From Williamsia herbipolensis (GTDB lineage: Bacteria > Actinomycetota > Actinomycetes > Mycobacteriales > Mycobacteriaceae), in NCBI RefSeq assembly GCF_000964005.1, contig NZ_JXYP01000006.1:1-64000 (forward strand): a stretch of 64,000 bases of DNA, written 5' to 3'. Positions 8,065-20,397 of this stretch are shown here, one piece after another; the first letter of the stretch is position 1; each line of letters starts with the position of its first letter. The notes under the pieces were generated by a model. The model was not told the DNA's origin and searched no databases. It saw only the letters and a program-made list of their open reading frames with translations. Both the position numbers and the translations under genes were made by a program.

Positions 8065-8895
8065 ATGCGCCGCACCCCGTTCGGGCCGCCCTCTTTGATC
8101 GTCAGCGACGTCGACGGCACCCTGATCGACGGTTCCGAGACGGTCCGGCCGTTGACCCGCCGCGCTCTGCGCCGCGCGGCAGAGGAGGGCACGGCCTTCG
8201 TGCTCGCGACCGGTCGCCCGCCCCGCTGGATCGCCCCCATCGCCGAGCAGCTCGACCACGTCACCTACGCCGTCTGCGCCAACGGCGCCATCGTCTACGA
8301 CGTGACCGCCGACGTCGTGTTGCAGTCGGCCACCCTCTCGCCGGAGGTGTTGGCCGAGATCGCCGAGATCGCGCGCCGGGAGATCCCCGGGTGCGGTCTG
8401 GCCGCCGAGCGGGTCGGCGAGAGCGCACACGATTCGGCGACCGCGCCCTTCGTCGCCGCCGCGGGATACGTGCACGCCTGGCTCAACCCCGATCACGTCG
8501 AGGTCGGCGACGACGACATCGTCTCGGCACCCGCGGTGAAGATGCTCATCCGCAAGCCGGGTGCCTCCAGCGACGCGATGGCCGCGGCGATGACCGCCGC
8601 GGTCGGCGACCGTGCCGCGGTCACGTTCTCCACCGACAACGGGCTCATCGAACTCGCCGTGCCCGGCGTGGACAAGTCGACCGGTCTGCGGCGGTTGGCC
8701 GAGATCGCCTCACTGCCGGTCGATGCGGTCATCGCCTTCGGCGACATGCCCAACGACGTGGAGATGCTGCGGTGGGCCGCGCGCGGCGTCGCGATGGCCA
8801 ACGCCCACCCCGCGGCGCGGGCTGCGGCCGACGAGATCACGACGAGCAACGACAACGAGGGTGTCGGTCGAGTGCTGCACCGGTGGTTCACCTGA
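8065..8895 (+). CDS. Cof-type HAD-superfamily hydrolase
   Basis: A 276-residue cytoplasmic phosphatase of the HAD IIB (Cof) class, matching Rv3813c by position and motifs. Motif I is SDVDGTL with D15 as nucleophile and D17 as acid/base; motif IV is GDMPNDVEML near residue 230; the cap domain lies between. Substrates of Cof enzymes are usually sugar phosphates or pyridoxal phosphate; none can be chosen here. The ATG lies one base after the acyltransferase stop, with AAGGGGCGGGG as a possible ribosome-binding stretch inside the preceding gene, so translation is likely coupled. Confidence 0.85.
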   Translation: MRRTPFGPPSLIVSDVDGTLIDGSETVRPLTRRALRRAAEEGTAFVLATGRPPRWIAPIAEQLDHVTYAVCANGAIVYDVTADVVLQSATLSPEVLAEIAEIARREIPGCGLAAERVGESAHDSATAPFVAAAGYVHAWLNPDHVEVGDDDIVSAPAVKMLIRKPGASSDAMAAAMTAAVGDRAAVTFSTDNGLIELAVPGVDKSTGLRRLAEIASLPVDAVIAFGDMPNDVEMLRWAARGVAMANAHPAARAAADEITTSNDNEGVGRVLHRWFT

Positions 8896-8950
8896 TCGGG
8901 GCGCATCCCGCCCCACCGAGGTCGACAGGTGCATCCGATTCGGGGACACT

Positions 8951-9322
8951 GTGGTCGTGAACACAGCACAGGATCGCCGCCCCACCGCCCGCACGATCGC
9001 ACTCGGTGTCGCCACGACGGCAGCTGCTGCCGGACTCGTCGCCGCCGGCGCCGGTGCCGCCTCGGCCGCACCGTCGGCCCCCGAGGGGACGTACACCAAG
9101 ACGTTCACCTCGCGGTACTACCCGACCCCGCAGAGCGCGGTCATCGGTGCCGAGATCAACCTCTACCTGTTCAACTCGGTGCGCCTCAACGGCAACCAGG
9201 CCTGCTCCGAGCAGCGCAACCCGCTGGTCAAGCCCGACAACCCCACCGGCTGGACGGCCACCATCACCGCCATCTGCCTGCGTGACGCCGGCACCGCCAA
9301 CTCGAACCAGTCGGTCAACTGA
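8951..9322 (+). CDS. Small secreted protein of unknown function
   Basis: A 123-residue exported protein. It has an Arg-containing N-terminus, a hydrophobic run IALGVATTAAAAGLVAAGAG and a probable cleavage site at ASAA. The mature part of about 85 residues has two cysteines (QACSEQ, AICLRD) that could form a disulfide, and an aromatic stretch SRYYPTP. Start codon is GTG at 8951 or 8957; no clear ribosome-binding site decides. I do not recognise the family. It converges with the PGRP amidase gene. Confidence 0.65.
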   Translation: MVVNTAQDRRPTARTIALGVATTAAAAGLVAAGAGAASAAPSAPEGTYTKTFTSRYYPTPQSAVIGAEINLYLFNSVRLNGNQACSEQRNPLVKPDNPTGWTATITAICLRDAGTANSNQSVN

Positions 9323-9334
9323 CCTGACGCGACC

Positions 9335-11515
9335 TCAGTTCGCCGGGCCGGTGCTGGGCACCGGTGCCGGCGCACTGGCACCGTTCATCTGATTCCCCAG
9401 GCTGCGGGTGAACTCGTCGATGAACGCCTTGATCACCTGCACCACCACGCCGCTGGTCTTGTTGAAGACCAGCGAGCCGAACTGGAACGCCTGGGTGATG
9501 ATCCCGCTGATCGCGGAGTCCTCCGACCCCGTCGGCAGCCCCAGCGCACTCTTCTCGTAGCCGGCCGCGCCCCACGCCTTGGCGATGGCGCCCTGGACGA
9601 CCTGCGCCCCGGTCTGCGGCGACCAGTAGATCTTCCCGTTCGTGAAATCGACGTACTTGGCCAACCCGTTCGGGGTGGTCAGCTCTGCGCTGGTCGGCGC
9701 ACCCAACGCACCGGTCGCCCCGCCCATCGACAGCCATTTCTGCGCGATGGCGCCCAGGTCGGTCGCCGACAACACCTGCGTCGCGACCCCGCCCACCGTC
9801 GTCGTGTCGCCCGGCGCCGTGGTCGGTGACGTCGGCGCCGGTGTGGCGTCGGTCGGGGTGGACGTCGAGGGTGTCGTCGCGGTGGGCGCCGTGGTGCCCG
9901 CGGCGGCGAGGTTGCCCGCGGCGACCTCGCGGATCTGTGGGAGCGCGGCGTAGCCCAGCGTCCCGGGGCACTCGGTGTTGTCGTAGTCGCGGTGCCCGCT
10001 GATCATCGGCAGTGACGTCGTCTGACCCGCTCCGTACTGCGCGGTGTCGAAGCCGATGGAGGTCAGCGCCGAGGTGCCCTTCGGATCGAGACCGGCGAGC
10101 TTGAGGCGCCACCCGAGGTAGCTGCCCACCGAGCGGATGAGCTCCGGGGTCGGCGCCACGTCGTTGTAGTTGCCGAGCATCGCCACACCGACCGTGCCCT
10201 GGTTGAACCCACCGGTGTGGGTGCCCTGCACGTTGCGGTCGAGACCACCGAACGCGCCCTCGAAGATCTGTCCGTACTTGTCGACGAGTGCGTTGTAGCC
10301 GATGTCGCACCAGCCCAGCGTCTGTGCGTGATAGGCGTAGATGCCGCGCACGATCTCCGCCGACTGCTCGGGTGTGTAGTCGTTGTTGCCCGCGGAATGG
10401 TGCACCACAGCGGCTTTCAGCGTCGGATCGTAGGTGGGCTGATCGCACCGCTTCGATTCGTCGGCGCCCCACTGTGCGCGGGTGATGATCGGCGGCTGCT
10501 GACCGGGCAGCACCGTCGGCAGGCCGAGAGCACCGCCCGAACCGCCCGGGGTGCCGGGGTCGATGAGCGCGGCCTTGAGGGTCGAGACCACGTTCTCCAG
10601 CACGCTCGGCGTCGAGGGCCCGGTGACCGGGGCCGGACCGGTCGCCGTCGTGGTGCCGGCGGCGGGAGCCATCGGGTCGCCTGCAACCGGCGAGCGCGGG
10701 ACGGTGAACGCCCGCGGGGCGATCTCGCCGGGGGAGACGGTCATCTCGGGCTTGTCCGCCGATGCGGGGTTCTCCGGCGCGCCGGGGACCGCCGGGGTGG
10801 CGACACCCGCGCGGGTGACGGCGACCTGCACGGCCTTGGTGACCCCGACCCAGATCGGTTCGGTGCCGGCGGTCGATCCCTTGCCGCCGGCACGCGGTCC
10901 TCCGTCGGCGGGATCGGCCGAGAGCCACGGACCCCAGCTGCCGTCGGACTTCTGCGCCCGGATGAATGCAGTCGTCTGGGCCAGCGCCTGCTCGGCCGCG
11001 GCCTGCGGTGCGTTCGCGGCCGGTTTCAGGTCGTCCCAGGTGAGGCCGATCATGCTGAACGGCCGGTCGCGGCTGATCTCCTTGACGACCGCGCCCGCGG
11101 GGACGTCAGCCGAGACCGGCGTCCGGGGATCGGTCGTCGGGGCAGGCGCGGTCGTGCTGCTCCCCGACGGCGCCGCCCCGGTGGGCAGGAGATCCGAGGG
11201 CAGCAGGCCGGGCGGGAGCACGCCGGAGGGGATGACCTTCGACAGATCGGGGAGAGGGATCGACGACAGGTCGATGGGCGGCAGGGTCACCCCGGCCGCG
11301 GCGAGACCCGACCGGACCAGGTCGAGGACGATCGTCGGCACGGTGTTCAGGCCGACCTGGCTGATCGTGGTCGCCTCGGCCGCGAGCGTCGGTCGACGCT
11401 GGTCGGTGGCGTTCTCGGGCGCGCTTCCGCCGATGACGGCGATCACGGGGCTGGCCACGACCACCGCCGCGACGGTCGCCACCACGATCGACGGCCTCGA
11501 GCGGCGATATCGCAC
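9335..11515 (-). CDS. Secreted peptidoglycan-recognition (PGRP/amidase_2) protein with LGFP modules
   Basis: A 726-residue exported enzyme that likely cleaves the N-acetylmuramoyl-L-alanine bond; Rv3811 is the nearest positional counterpart. The GTG at 11513-11515 is chosen because GAGGAG precedes it and a signal segment follows (SIVVATVAAVVVASPVIAVIG). Residues 80-350 are Pro/Ala-rich and contain the actinobacterial amidase N-domain block MIGLTWDDL. The PGRP domain begins at ITRAQWGA; zinc ligands are the HH of VVHHSAG, the H of GHRDYDN and the C of TECPG. Two LGFP modules follow (LGAPTSAE, LGLPTGSE), exactly 54 residues apart. A divergent SpoIID gene lies 235 bp away. Confidence 0.88.
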   Translation of the reverse strand: MRYRRSRPSIVVATVAAVVVASPVIAVIGGSAPENATDQRRPTLAAEATTISQVGLNTVPTIVLDLVRSGLAAAGVTLPPIDLSSIPLPDLSKVIPSGVLPPGLLPSDLLPTGAAPSGSSTTAPAPTTDPRTPVSADVPAGAVVKEISRDRPFSMIGLTWDDLKPAANAPQAAAEQALAQTTAFIRAQKSDGSWGPWLSADPADGGPRAGGKGSTAGTEPIWVGVTKAVQVAVTRAGVATPAVPGAPENPASADKPEMTVSPGEIAPRAFTVPRSPVAGDPMAPAAGTTTATGPAPVTGPSTPSVLENVVSTLKAALIDPGTPGGSGGALGLPTVLPGQQPPIITRAQWGADESKRCDQPTYDPTLKAAVVHHSAGNNDYTPEQSAEIVRGIYAYHAQTLGWCDIGYNALVDKYGQIFEGAFGGLDRNVQGTHTGGFNQGTVGVAMLGNYNDVAPTPELIRSVGSYLGWRLKLAGLDPKGTSALTSIGFDTAQYGAGQTTSLPMISGHRDYDNTECPGTLGYAALPQIREVAAGNLAAAGTTAPTATTPSTSTPTDATPAPTSPTTAPGDTTTVGGVATQVLSATDLGAIAQKWLSMGGATGALGAPTSAELTTPNGLAKYVDFTNGKIYWSPQTGAQVVQGAIAKAWGAAGYEKSALGLPTGSEDSAISGIITQAFQFGSLVFNKTSGVVVQVIKAFIDEFTRSLGNQMNGASAPAPVPSTGPAN

Positions 11516-11750
11516 AGTGAACTCCTCGCGTGACGGTGAATCGCACACGACGAGTCGTCGTACGCAGACCGCCACATCGTGTTGTCGCGGAGGGGTCAAG
11601 TCCAGAACCGGACACGGCGTGGCGTGAAACTCGTGATGCGGTTGTTATCGCATGGGGCTGTTGTGACTACTAATCGGACACTATCGTCGCTGGAGTCCCA
11701 TCCATACGCACGCATCACGATGTTCGCCCAACCGCAAAGGACCCCAGCCG

Positions 11751-13418
11751 ATGGCACAACGGGCCACCGACCGACGTCTGCTGACCTCGGCAGCTCTCGG
11801 TCTCGCGCCCGTTCTCGTGCTCGGCGCGGGAATCCTCGGCGTCGGGGCCGTCGTCGCGCACCGCGAGATCTCCGAGCCGGTGACCCTGTCGGTGGGCAGC
11901 CAGGTCACGTTGATCGGCCACGGGTTCGGACACGGGCGCGGGATGGGGCAGTACGGCGCGTACGGCTACGCCAAGAAGGGTTGGACGGCCGATCAGATCC
12001 TCAACCATTACTACGGTGGCACCACCGCGGGGAAGACGGACAAATCCGTGACCGTTGCGCTCACGCGCAACACCACGGCGAATGTGCGTGCGGACGCCGG
12101 GATGAGGGTCGGTGGGCAGACGGTGGCGCCCGGACAGGCGGTTCGACTGTCCGGGACCACCGCCACCATCACCGCCGGATGCGGTGGCGCGGTGGTCCGC
12201 ACCGTCACGGTGAACCCGCCGACGATCGACCCGATCAACACCGCGAGCAACCGGCCGGCCAACGAGTGGCTCCGGTTCTGCGGATCGAACGACGCCTACC
12301 GCGGCTCCATCGGCCTCGACGGTGGCCGCGTGGTCAACATCGTCAGCGTCGACGACTACACCAAGGGCGTCACGCCCAAGGAGAGCCCCGCCCGCTGGGC
12401 CGATTCCGGTGGCGCCGAGGCACTCAAGGCCCAGGCCGTCGCCGCGCGCACCTACGCGCTGGCCGCCACGGCCAAGGGCAAGAAGATCGACGACACGATG
12501 ATGTCGCAGGTGTACGGCGGGGCCGGCAGCGAGGATCCGCGCACCAACGCCGCCGCCGACGCGACCGCAGGCCAGATCCGCGTGGTCGGGGGCCAGCCCG
12601 CGTTCACCGAGTTTTCATCCTCCACCGGCGGGTACACCGCGGGTGTGAACTTCCCCGCCGTCGTCGACGACGGTGACACCGAGTCGCCCAACCACAACTG
12701 GACCGCCACCGTCGGGTCGGGCAGCATCGCCTCGGCCTTCGGCGTGGGCGCTCTCACCGGGTTCCAGGTGATCCAGGCCAACGGCCTCGGGGCCGAGAAC
12801 GGGCGGGCGATCAAGGTCCGCATCTCCGGCAGCTCGCGCACGGTGGAGGCCACCGGCGACGAGGTCCGTTCCAAGCTGCAGCTCAAATCCGCCTGGTTCA
12901 CCGTCCAGGGTCAGGCGAAACCGCAGATCGTCGCGCCGCCCGCGGGTGTCGGGGCGGGCACGGCCACCCTGCCCGGTGTGCCGTCGGTGCCCGGTGGTGT
13001 GCTCCCGTCGCTGGTCGACGCGGTCACCGGCGCGCTCGGAGGTCTCGTCAGCCCGTCCACACCGGGAGCGCCCTCGGCACCGAGCACGCCCGCGACACCC
13101 GGTGCGCCCACCGGGAGCGACCTGTCGACGCTGATCAGCGGACCCGTCTCCGCAGTGCTCAAGGCCGCGATCGCGGCCATCGACGCCAAGATCGTCGAAT
13201 ACGGCGGCCCCTCGGGACTCCTCGGTCAGGTACTCACCCCCGTCCTGCAATTGGCGGGTGGCGGGTTCCTCCAGAAGTTCGCGAACGGCAACGTCTACTT
13301 CAGTCCGCAGACCGGGGCGCACGCGCTCGGCGGGTCGGCGCTCACCGACTACGTAGCCAAGGGGGCCGAGGGAGTCCTCGGCCTGCCGACCGCCGACGCC
13401 GGCATCCCCACGAGGTGA
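11751..13418 (+). CDS. SpoIID/LytB-domain wall protein with C-terminal LGFP module
   Basis: A 555-residue exported protein. A hydrophobic N-terminus (LGLAPVLVLGAGILGVGAVV) is followed by GHGFGHGRGMGQYGA near residue 60, a SpoIID hallmark, then AQAVAARTYAL near 230 and the conserved QVYGGAG. In Bacillus, SpoIID is a lytic transglycosylase acting on denuded glycans; non-sporulating actinomycetes carry related proteins of unproven role. Residues about 395-470 are a Pro/Ala/Thr linker, then one LGFP module with NGNVYFSPQTGAH and LGLPTAD. Start supported by an AAAGGA stretch 8-13 bp upstream. The linker and LGFP module suggest anchorage in the mycolyl-arabinogalactan layer. Confidence 0.82.
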   Translation: MAQRATDRRLLTSAALGLAPVLVLGAGILGVGAVVAHREISEPVTLSVGSQVTLIGHGFGHGRGMGQYGAYGYAKKGWTADQILNHYYGGTTAGKTDKSVTVALTRNTTANVRADAGMRVGGQTVAPGQAVRLSGTTATITAGCGGAVVRTVTVNPPTIDPINTASNRPANEWLRFCGSNDAYRGSIGLDGGRVVNIVSVDDYTKGVTPKESPARWADSGGAEALKAQAVAARTYALAATAKGKKIDDTMMSQVYGGAGSEDPRTNAAADATAGQIRVVGGQPAFTEFSSSTGGYTAGVNFPAVVDDGDTESPNHNWTATVGSGSIASAFGVGALTGFQVIQANGLGAENGRAIKVRISGSSRTVEATGDEVRSKLQLKSAWFTVQGQAKPQIVAPPAGVGAGTATLPGVPSVPGGVLPSLVDAVTGALGGLVSPSTPGAPSAPSTPATPGAPTGSDLSTLISGPVSAVLKAAIAAIDAKIVEYGGPSGLLGQVLTPVLQLAGGGFLQKFANGNVYFSPQTGAHALGGSALTDYVAKGAEGVLGLPTADAGIPTR

Positions 13419-13471
13419 CCCCGGCCGGGTGCACCCGATCGGCGGTGACCCGGTGGGCCATCGCCGTCCGT

Positions 13472-13477
13472 TACCCT
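13472..13477 (+). promoter_or_regulatory. -10 box TACCCT upstream of glf
   Basis: TACCCT fits TANNNT and ends 8 nt before the GTG start of glf. A GAGG stretch lies in the same 8 nt, so the start could be used either with a ribosome-binding site or as a leaderless mRNA. Likely promoter of the glf-aftB operon. Confidence 0.35.
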
Positions 13478-13479
13478 GA

Positions 13480-16560
<3,081 letters not shown>

Positions 16561-16580
<20 letters not shown>

Positions 16581-17199
16581 TGGGCAGAGCAGTGACCGCG
16601 CCGTGTCGGGGGAGGACGCGATCCTCGTGGGCATCCAGTCGGCGCTGGCCGACCGTCCCGGGGTGCTGCCGATCGCCCGCGGCATGTCGCACGTCGGTGA
16701 GCACGCGCTCGGATGGATGGCGGCGGCCGGGATCGGTGTCGTGGTGTCGCAGCTCCGTGGCGACGAGGTCGCAGCCGCGCGGTACGCCCAGGCCGGGGTC
16801 GGTGCCTTCGGTGCCCACGCGGCGTCGGTGATCATCAAGCGCATCGTGCGACGCCCGCGGCCCGCGCACCCCCGCATCGCCGTCGGGGTGTCGACCCCGA
16901 GCCGGTTGAGCTTCCCCTCGAGCCACGCGACCTCGACGACCGCTGCGGCGATCCTGCTCGGCCGGGCGGCCGGACTCCCGCCCGCGGCCCTGCCCGCGGT
17001 GCTGGTGGCACCCATGATGCTGTCGCGACTGGTGTTGGGTGTGCACTATCCGTCCGACGTCGCCGCCGGCGCCCTGGTGGGAGCCGCGTGTGCAGCCGCG
17101 ACCACGCGCAGTGACAGACTGGCTGCGCGCGTGACGCCACGGGTGTGGCGTGCCCTGAGCAGTTCTCGGGGACCGATGCGCGGCATGGGAGTGAGATGA
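16561..17199 (+). CDS. PAP2-family phosphatase, decaprenyl-phosphoryl-5-phosphoribose phosphatase candidate
   Basis: A 212-residue membrane protein. The three PAP2 motifs are present: KRIVRRPRP near residue 97, PSSHAT near 121, and SRLVLGVHYPSD near 157. Rv3807c, in the same position, is proposed to remove the 5-phosphate of decaprenyl-phosphoryl-phosphoribose made by UbiA, giving the DprE1 substrate. The GTG at 16561 is chosen because TGAGGAGAG sits at the right distance and the gene then overlaps glfT2 by only 20 bases. Its stop overlaps the ubiA start (ATGA). The order and coupling strongly suggest the same pathway; substrate is inferred. Confidence 0.88.
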
Positions 17200-18122
17200 G
17201 CGAGGAGCCGGTCGAGACCGCCGAGGTCAAGGGCCCGCCGAAGAACCTGACGAGCGGGCTGATCAAGGCCGTCCGTCCGCGGCAGTGGGTGAAGAACGCG
17301 CTCGTGTTGGCGGCCCCGCTCGCCGCCGGCGCGGTCGACGACGGCACGGTGCTCTCCCGCGCGGCGATCGCCTTCGTGGTGTTCTGCATGGCCGCGTCGT
17401 GCATCTATCTCGTCAACGACGCCCTCGACGTCGAGGCCGACCGCGCGCACCCCACCAAGCGCTACCGTCCGATCGCCGCCGGCGTGGTGCCGCGGTCGTT
17501 CGCCTTCGCCCTCGCGATCGTGCTCGGCGTCGGCGCGCTCGCGCTGTCGTTCCTGGCCAACTGGCATCTCGCGGCGGTCATCGCGGTCTACATCGGCATC
17601 CAGCTCGCCTACTGCTTCGGCCTCAAACACCAGGCCGTCCTCGACATCTGCATCGTGTCGTCGGGCTTCCTGCTCCGCGCCATCGCCGGTGGTGTCGCCA
17701 CCGAACTGCCCAACGGCCTCTCGCAGTGGTTCCTGCTGGTGATGGCCTTCGGGTCGCTGTTCATGGCGGCGGGCAAGCGCTACGCCGAACTGCAGCTGGC
17801 CGAACGGACCGGCGCCAAGATCCGAAAGTCGCTCGAGTACTACACGACCACGTACCTGCGGTTCGTGTGGACGCTGTCGGCCACCGCGGTCGTCCTCTGT
17901 TACGGACTGTGGGCCTTCGACAAGGAGGCCGGTCACAGCGACAACGTCTGGTACGCGGTGTCGATGGTGCCGTTCACCGTCGCGATCCTGCGCTACGCGG
18001 TCGACGTCGACGGCGGTCAGGCCGGTGAGCCCGAGGAGATCGCGCTCGGGGACCGCGTCCTGCAGTTCCTCGCGGTCGCCTGGTTAATATGCGTGGGTGT
18101 CGCGGTCTACGTCGTCAGCTGA
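17196..18122 (+). CDS. ubiA: Decaprenyl-phosphate phosphoribosyltransferase (DPPR synthase)
   Basis: A 308-residue polytopic UbiA-family transferase that joins 5-phosphoribosyl pyrophosphate and decaprenyl phosphate, the first committed step to the arabinose donor. The two Asp-rich motifs are visible: NDALDVEADRAHPTKRYRP near residue 75-95 and the second block around YAELQLAERTGAKIRKSLEYY. Eight or nine hydrophobic segments can be counted. The ATG overlaps the PAP2 stop, and the 3' end overlaps the aftB start by 26 bases. Length matches Rv3806c (302). Confidence 0.95.
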   Translation: MSEEPVETAEVKGPPKNLTSGLIKAVRPRQWVKNALVLAAPLAAGAVDDGTVLSRAAIAFVVFCMAASCIYLVNDALDVEADRAHPTKRYRPIAAGVVPRSFAFALAIVLGVGALALSFLANWHLAAVIAVYIGIQLAYCFGLKHQAVLDICIVSSGFLLRAIAGGVATELPNGLSQWFLLVMAFGSLFMAAGKRYAELQLAERTGAKIRKSLEYYTTTYLRFVWTLSATAVVLCYGLWAFDKEAGHSDNVWYAVSMVPFTVAILRYAVDVDGGQAGEPEEIALGDRVLQFLAVAWLICVGVAVYVVS

Positions 18123-20082
18123 GGCTGACATCACCGATCGCACAGCCATCACCTCCGAGCGCCCCGTGAGCGCGTTCTCCCGTGTCCGCTCGGCGCTGCC
18201 GACGGGCACCTTCGCCATCAGCGCCGTGGTGGTCGCGGTGCTGTTCGCCTCGGGTGCCTGGCAGCGTCGTTGGATCGCCGACGACGGCCTCATCGTGCTC
18301 CGCACCGTCCGCAACCTGCTCGCAGGCAACGGTCCGGTGTTCAACAAGGGCGAACGTGTCGAGGCGAACACCTCGACGGTGTGGACCTACCTCATCTGGT
18401 TCTGGACCTGGATCACCGACGCACAGATCGAGTACGTCGTCCTGTGGATCGCCCTGGTGCTCTCGGTCGCGGCCCTGCCGCTGGCGATGTTCGGCACCTA
18501 CCGCCTGCTCGGCATGTCCGAGCGCGCACCGGCCGCGCACCGCGCCGCGGTGGTCCTCGTCGTCCCGCTCGGTGCGCTGGTCTACATCGCCCTGCCGCCC
18601 GCGCGTGACTTCGCGACCAGCGGTCTCGAGGTGTCGCTCTGCATCTTCTGGGTCGCGGTCCTCTGGTGTCAGGTCGTCGCGTGGTCGCGTCGGTCACCGG
18701 AGACCACCGGTGTCCGCGCCAACGCCGCCACCCTGGCCCTGGGGTTCACCGCGGGGCTCTCGCCGCTGATCAGGCCCGAACTCGCGATCGTCGGCGCGCT
18801 CGTGCTGCTGTTGGTCTTCGCCACCACGATGACGTGGCGCATGCGGATCGCGTTCGTCGCGGTCGCCGCGGTGCTCCCGGTCGGCTACCAGATCTTCCGG
18901 ATGGGCTACTACGGGCTGCTCATCCCGAACACGGCCGTCGCGAAGGACGCCAGCGGCTCGAAGTTCGAGCAGGGGTTCCGCTACCTCGGCAACCTCTTCG
19001 GTCCCTATGTCCTGCTGTTGCCGCTGATCGTGGCGCTGCTCGCCCTCGCGCTCGTCTGGTTCGCACGGTCGCGGTCGCTGCCCACGCCGGTCCGGTCGGC
19101 CTCGGTCGGTCGTGTCGCGCGATTCCGGTCGCGCCTGCGGTCGCCGGGCGCGGTCGTCGTGGTCGTCCTCGTCGCCGGTCTCCTGGAGGCGGTCTACTGG
19201 CTGCGCCAGGGCGGCGACTTCATGCACGCGCGCGTGCTGCTCGTCCCGCTGTTCCTGCTCATGCTCCCGGTGATGGTGCTGCCGATCGCGGTCCCCACGT
19301 CGCTGCGGGGCGCGGGCGGCGGGATCGTCGGTGTGGGTGTCGCGGTCGCGTCGACGGCCTTCTTCGTGACCACGGTGGTGTGGGCCATCGTCACCTCGCA
19401 CTCGCCCGGCATGCCCAACGGCACCGACATCGGGCGCAGCGGCATCGTCGACGAACGGCGCTACTACATCCAGAACATCGGGATCGAGCACCCGGTCACC
19501 GCCGAGGACTACCTCAACTACCCGCGCATGCGCGCGATGGTGGAGTCGATCGCCGAGCACTCCGACAAGGGCGGCGTGTTGCTGCCCTCGGGCAACTACG
19601 ACGAGTGGTACTACGACCCGCTGCCGGTGCCGCCGCCGGCCGGCGTGCCCAAGCAGATCACCGTCTTCTTCCTCAATCTCGGTATGACGAGCATGAATTC
19701 GTCCCTTGACGTCCGTGTGATCGACCAGATGGGACTGGCGTACCCGATCGCCTCGCACACCGAGCGCCTCGAGGACGCCCGCATCGGTCACGACAAGGAT
19801 CTCGACACCGAATGGGTGATCGCCGAGAGCGGCGCGGTGCCGATCTACCCGTTCCTGCCGCTCTACCTCGACCAGGACTGGGTGCGACAGGCCAAGGAGG
19901 CGTTGACCTGTAAGCCGACACAGGATCTCATCGCGTCCTACGAGGCGCCGATGAACCTGACGCGCTTCCGTCGGAACCTGGTGCAGTCGTTCGATTTCAC
20001 CGACTACCGCATCGATCGTGTGCCGCGCTACGAGCTGCAGCGGTGCCGTCTGCCGATCCCCGCGCCGGTCGGGCAGCGCTGA
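18097..20082 (+). CDS. aftB: Terminal beta-1,2-arabinofuranosyltransferase AftB
   Basis: A 661-residue GT-C membrane glycosyltransferase that adds the terminal beta-1,2-linked arabinofuranose of arabinan on the outer face of the membrane. The first periplasmic loop contains the likely catalytic Asp pair in WIADDGLIV, followed by NGPVFNKGERVEANTSTVW, typical of AftB. About ten membrane segments precede a soluble C-terminal domain (from residue ~440). Start is GTG at 18097, inside ubiA; a later in-frame GTG at 18166 would remove only the cytoplasmic tail. Position equals Rv3805c (627 aa). Last gene of the overlapping operon. Confidence 0.93.
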   Translation: MSRSTSSAEADITDRTAITSERPVSAFSRVRSALPTGTFAISAVVVAVLFASGAWQRRWIADDGLIVLRTVRNLLAGNGPVFNKGERVEANTSTVWTYLIWFWTWITDAQIEYVVLWIALVLSVAALPLAMFGTYRLLGMSERAPAAHRAAVVLVVPLGALVYIALPPARDFATSGLEVSLCIFWVAVLWCQVVAWSRRSPETTGVRANAATLALGFTAGLSPLIRPELAIVGALVLLLVFATTMTWRMRIAFVAVAAVLPVGYQIFRMGYYGLLIPNTAVAKDASGSKFEQGFRYLGNLFGPYVLLLPLIVALLALALVWFARSRSLPTPVRSASVGRVARFRSRLRSPGAVVVVVLVAGLLEAVYWLRQGGDFMHARVLLVPLFLLMLPVMVLPIAVPTSLRGAGGGIVGVGVAVASTAFFVTTVVWAIVTSHSPGMPNGTDIGRSGIVDERRYYIQNIGIEHPVTAEDYLNYPRMRAMVESIAEHSDKGGVLLPSGNYDEWYYDPLPVPPPAGVPKQITVFFLNLGMTSMNSSLDVRVIDQMGLAYPIASHTERLEDARIGHDKDLDTEWVIAESGAVPIYPFLPLYLDQDWVRQAKEALTCKPTQDLIASYEAPMNLTRFRRNLVQSFDFTDYRIDRVPRYELQRCRLPIPAPVGQR

Positions 20083-20397
20083 TCCGTGACGTTCGCGATC
20101 GTTAACATATCGGTTGTGTAACGCGGTGCCGCCTTCGACCGATATGGTCACACGGACCGGTTTCGGCAGGTCACGCCGGTGTGACGGTTTGCCGACGGAA
20201 CGAGATCGCAGGTTTGTCAGACGCAATGGCATCCAATAGGCTCCGTTCGGCGCACGTGGATGGCTCCGCGTTGCCGAAATGAGATCGAAGACGGTCGGCC
20301 GGTTCGGCGTCGTCGAACGCCGGAAGACCACCGACACCGTCGGTGTGGACAGAGTTGCCGACTTCGTCGGTGGCGGACAGAGAGAGAGCACCACTCG
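20083..20397. other. 315-bp intergenic region between aftB and the mycolyltransferase gene
   Basis: No coding sequence is supported. It holds the predicted promoter at 20214-20242 and about 150 nt of untranslated leader. The segment around 20102-20108 reads TTAACAT, an A+T-rich spot that could be a second -10. An in-frame ATG at 20260 would extend the mycolyltransferase by 46 residues but would bury its signal peptide, so I do not use it. Confidence 0.5.
20214..20242 (+). promoter_or_regulatory. Promoter of the first mycolyltransferase gene
   Basis: TTGTCA (20214-20219), a 17-bp spacer and TAGGCT (20237-20242) form a good sigma-A-type promoter. This is the only site in the window where I find both hexamers at standard spacing. 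Predicted start near 20249 leaves a 5' leader of about 150 nt. Confidence 0.5.

Noticed and set aside
11516-11750. Possible riboswitch between the PGRP and SpoIID genes
   Set aside because: Cyclic-di-AMP riboswitches often precede wall hydrolase genes, so I looked for one. I found only a short ATGCG/CGCAT hairpin and a weak TATCGT box, not the conserved core.
20260-20397. N-terminal extension of the first mycolyltransferase
   Set aside because: It would place 46 charged residues before the signal peptide; the ATG at 20398 has a purine-rich ribosome-binding stretch.
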